A stretch of DNA of 64,000 nucleotides from Atrina japonica. Taxonomy: Eukaryota > Mollusca > Bivalvia > Pterioida > Pinnidae. A model generated the notes under the pieces. The model saw only the letters and a list, made by a program, of their open reading frames with translations. It was not told the origin of the DNA and did not search any database. The DNA is taken from positions 310,001 to 374,000 of the forward strand of contig BROG01000150.1 of the NCBI GenBank assembly GCA_030159075.1, written 5' to 3'. Positions 59,970 to 64,000 of the stretch are shown in pieces. The first letter of the stretch is position 1; the number at the start of each line of letters is the position of its first letter. The translations under genes were made by a program, and so were the position numbers.

Positions 59970-61790
59970 GGTTTTATAAGTGAGAATATGATATTTATGT
60001 TAACTATATACAGTATTAAAAAAAATGTCCAGTTTTGTGCTGTTTTTTGGTAGACATAGGCTACTGTCTTTAGTCGATCGAGTTATGTTCTGCTTCTCTC
60101 GTAATCTCCAAAATCATACAATTACACAAACATCCTGCACGCGACAATCTACCAAAAGACACCTTTAAGTATAATCAATTATCTAATATAAACGGTGAAT
60201 CATTGAATTGAATACATCGAATTCAATTAATTTTTGGACAGGATGTAACACGTGTTGAAAGGGAATGTCCACGCGCCTTGTAAATTGTTTTGATGTTTTC
60301 CGAATATGATGACATGACGGGCGTGTTCTTGATTCTGTTTTATATTCATTGGATTAAATTTGAATTGTTAAAGAGATACTTCGAATACCGATAGGATTAA
60401 CCAAAATTTAGTGACAAAATAATGTCAATTAGGGATAAATGATAACATTGTAGGTTTTAAAATATGGGCATTCCTGCTGGATGATAGTTCGAATAATGGC
60501 TAAAGAATACTTAACGACAGGAGGGATCCACAGGCGGTTGTGACATAATCTTTTATCAATGCACGTGTTGAATTTCAAATCGATCTTTAGTTGGTTGTTA
60601 TTTGAAACTATAGAAGGATGGATGACTGTATTATTACGGGAATAGGTGATGATGTTCCTCAATCACACACGTGAATTCAAATCGTCAACCCCACTTGCCC
60701 ATCCCGTGGATTTAAAACGTAATTATTTCATTTTAATACGAATGCACTATCTGGGGTTAAATACAAACATTATGGTGTCACTGGAGGGTCGCTGAAAATC
60801 ATATCACGAATTTCTTATACATGTTTCAAACAACCTACCCAAAATATTCAAGATATGTTTTATGTCAATATCGTTTTGTTAGTTTAAGCAGTATTTTACT
60901 GAGTCAGTATCTATCAATACAGCAGTATATAAATCAAACTTAATGATCGAGGATCGAATAATCTTATTTCATAAAGATCTCTCCTTGTGAATGTAAATAA
61001 CTTTAAAAAAGAATTCTTCCGATTTGGTCACATATTCCGTCTATACTTAAAACTGTAAAAATGTTGCTAGCAGAAAACATAGGTAATAATTATTAAGTAA
61101 AAATTTAAATATAACTTTGTAATGAAGTAGTCCTTTAACATAAGCCTTCGTTGGTTCAAATCGGTTGCTTTCAACGTATTGTGAGACACTATTTCATTAG
61201 AGGGTTGTGTATTATGCATTAAATAATAAAATATTTCTTTAAATCTGGAAGCTCGTAGAAGCATTTTTCTGCACCCAGACGCGAAAATACGCCTATTTAT
61301 CTGCTAGAAAAACACATTGATTATTACCTTTCTTAAAAGAAAAAGTTACTTTTCTTCCAGACTTGAATTATAACCTTTTTACCATTAAAATATTTAGTTG
61401 ATTGATTAATTCGAAAGCCCGATGAGGTATTATCTAGCTTCCAGACACAAAATCATCGTTTACATTCCCCAGAACTTATTTTGAGGGGTGGCGCACGTGA
61501 AAAAGTTGCATTTATTCTGTGTACAGAATTGGATATAATCAATGATTACATTTTAATATCTTTAGCTGATAATAACCCAAGGGAAAGTCGTATCCATTTT
61601 AATCCAATGCAAATTTGGTTTACAAATAAATTTTCATATCAATATATGCTGAGAATTTTGAATAGTGTTTTACGCCAATTTTAAAGTTTTATAGTGGCTG
61701 GTAGTTGGTACTTTAATTTACACATAGATATATTTATTTGCAAATTATATAGCAGACGGATTGGGAACAAGTTTTCAAACTTAATAACTC
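59970..61790. other. Intergenic, nothing recognised
   Basis: AT-rich. Short frames at 60429-60662, 61067-61264 and 61481-61684 are background-like. GTGTTTTACGCCAATTT at 61664 is a remnant of the family B SINE tail. Confidence 0.45.
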
Positions 61791-61792
61791 CC

Positions 61793-62108
61793 TTGGTATT
61801 GTAGCATAAACATCCCTCGCATAGAGTCCCCCCCAGAAGAACGGGCTCGGGCCCAACTCTCCCTCCCGGAAAAATGGACCAAAGACTAACAGATCAACTT
61901 TAAATTTTGGTTAAAAACTAAAATAATTGAAATCACGAAATCTGGTATTAAAATTTATTAAAATCTTTGTCGATTTATGTCATTGATACATTACGTTGAG
62001 AATAAATAAATATTTTTGAAAACATATCTCCGATTTGTTAATGTTCGATTTGCTTGACCAAACCAATACATAGACAAAAAGTTATAATCATTATTATAGT
62101 TCTATTTA
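61793..62108 (-). mobile_element. CCGGTGTTGTA-type element, half copy
   Basis: The reverse complement aligns with 18300-18711: TTCAAAAATATTT, AACCAAAATTTAAAGTTGAT, TGTTAGTCTTTG and GGGCCC blocks, ending in a diverged terminus (TTGGTATTGTAG on +). The other half is missing. Confidence 0.72.
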
Positions 62109-62109
62109 T

Positions 62110-64000
62110 GGAGCCTGGTTAGATCCAGGATTTCGAGTTAGCGGGGGGGAGGGGGAGTATTGAAAATTTCGATAGGCCTAATGATTTATAAACTCTGAGA
62201 GGTCTGTTTTCTGTATTCCAGAATTGATGATAATTCAAAATAAAAATTTATTTTTCATGCATTTAAATAACCTTGTAAAACTGTCTTTTGCAAAATAAAT
62301 AAACGAAGATGTGATGTGATGATTCTCGAAACTTGAAACTTGTCGATATAATGTGACCGTTTTACTGCGCAAAACATAGTTTCATAAAAACCACTTTTTG
62401 TCAACATGTTGATATAATTTTCACATTAATATAATCCATGCCAATATGTTGCATGTTAAAAATATGAGGATGTGGTTTTGTCATTATAGTGCAATGTGAA
62501 GCATGTCGAATAAGTAATCAGATTATTTCAACATGTAGATGGCAATTTTATGCCATCGTACATTCCACTGTCAAATGTTATGTGTCTATATATGAGGGTA
62601 CTGACCTATTGATATGCAGTTTCATTATGCATTAGGCTACATTGGTGGAGGAGGTGTGGGGATTACAACTACCCTTGAATTTGATATTTTTCATATAAAG
62701 AAATAAAGATAAAACACTGCTAAATTCTTTTAACATGGAATGAATTCAAAATCAGCCATGTGCTTTATTAAAGAGGATGGTTAGAGTCAGAGCTTTTCAG
62801 AGCCTCATACATGTATATTGCTCTTTCAAGTTATCTTAGCTGAAACTCAATTCAATGTGGGAACATAATCAGTCCGTCAATTTAGTGCAGTTGAGATATA
62901 AACAGGTTCCAATTTGATGTCTGGAACTTAAATAATGAACTCTCTGGGCTTGTAAAACTGAACATTTTCTGGGTAACATACCTTGGGTCATCATAAGGAA
63001 ACCTGTGATTTTGTGTCTGGAATCTAGAAATTATCTCACCAAGCTTCTCCATTGAATAGTTCCAAAATATATCCAGGTAGGATACTCTCCAACTCCCTTG
63101 TTGACACTAAATTTCACTTTGACAGTTTAATCAATCTAAATGTGTATATCAATGGACCTATCCATTTAATAACTGTGTTAAAGCTATTAAAATTCTTCTT
63201 GGGACTTGTACAATAAAAAGACTCTGGAGTAGCCAGGACTTTTTTCCCTCCAAATTTCTAGCTGATTTTGAACTATATTCCAAATCGCAAATCATATCTT
63301 TTTATCTTATTTTTTGCCATAAATTTCCAATCATGAACATAACATGCTATCTGATATATCCAATCATTGTTTTTCATGAAAGTTGACAGCTTAAAAAATA
63401 TCAAATAGCAGAATAAATAAAAAAAAAATAGAAAAATAAAGAAAAATTCCTAATTTTGAGTCAAAAAGCTACGAAATTCCCAATTCCAGTGCAATGAGTC
63501 ATGTTCTCAAAAAGGATAGAAAAAACCCTGGTTGCATACCCGAGAGTAACCTAGACTCACCAGCATAAAGTTTGTCTGTGTAAAATTCCAGCAAAAACCC
63601 AAATTCGTAGCATTCAACTGATTTTTGTTTAATTTCTTTTTGTTTTCGGAGTTAATCAGTCTATCAATGTATTATTTTTTAAGGATAAAGAATTCACAAT
63701 TTAGTGTCTTGAACCTTCTTTCGAGATGAATATTAGTTTGATATATTAGTTCATTTAAAATCATCTCTGGGCTCACGGCATTTGAGACCAGACAACAGGG
63801 GATGCTTACTCCTCCATGGCACTTGATCCCACCTCTGTATTTTCAGGAGTCTGTTCATGTCCAATTTTCACCTGATTTGTATATTGTCTCGCGAACCTTC
63901 TTATAATGAATACTTTGGTATCTATGATTTTCATATTGGTAAACAGGTGTAGTTCCATATCATATTGAAATATGTGCAGTGAGTTATGTAGGCTATTGTA
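62110..64000. other. Intergenic, nothing secure
   Basis: No coding frame. Two diverged phrases of the form TGTCTKGAACYT...ATGAA...CTCTGGGCT at about 62920 and 63700 suggest an old duplicated repeat. Confidence 0.4.

Overview
This is an AT-rich, repeat-dominated stretch of animal nuclear genome. It shows GT-AG introns, a spliced bHLH-Orange gene, an RNA polymerase III tRNA gene, tRNA-derived SINEs with target-site duplications, a decayed mariner transposon and very frequent long (AT)n and (GA)n microsatellites. The repeat style (SINEs with a TTTG/CAAA-type tail, many MITE-like hairpin elements, numerous minisatellites) suggests a lophotrochozoan, most likely a bivalve mollusc. That is an inference from style; I cannot name a genus.

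Only two genes are secure. The first is a complete HES/hairy-type Notch-pathway repressor at 31238-33214 on the + strand. It has three exons, 329 aa, a bHLH with the HES-type proline, an Orange domain and a terminal WRPW. Its upstream region has a TATA box, two CCAAT boxes, three CSL/Su(H)-type sites, a CACGTG E-box and an N-box, which fits a Notch-activated, self-repressing gene. The second is a tRNA-Cys(GCA) gene at 10948-11019. Several other open stretches have plausible splice sites or a strong start context (2684-2855, 7910-8049, 43623-43797, 51602-51797, and minus-strand pieces at 44310-45603 and 50355-50573). I recognise none of them and list them as low-confidence exon candidates.

Layout. 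1-8.6 kb: mostly intergenic, with a SINE, microsatellites, two short hairpin elements and one copy of a ~380 bp MITE. 8.6-9.95 kb: a foldback element built from the palindrome GTGATATCAC, with a nested inverted repeat and a possible captured reading frame. 10.9 kb: tRNA-Cys. 13-24.3 kb: SINEs, a near-perfect hairpin, MITEs, a TIR element and three minisatellites (one carrying perfect CRE octamers, one with a 32 bp unit, one with a 39 bp unit). 26.3-29.5 kb: three more minisatellites and a mariner relic. 30.7-33.4 kb: the HES gene with its promoter. 33.4-38 kb: quiet flank. 38-42.4 kb: SINEs and a three-layer nested insertion (minisatellite, then MITE, then SINE). 43.6-51.8 kb: candidate exons around a large CAGACAGA-type array. 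55-60 kb: two further tandem arrays. 60-64 kb: intergenic, with a second copy of the TIR element.

Many long open frames here are artefacts of tandem repeats, for example the 39 bp satellite (open on both strands), the CAGACAGA array and the (AT)n tracts. They should not be read as proteins.
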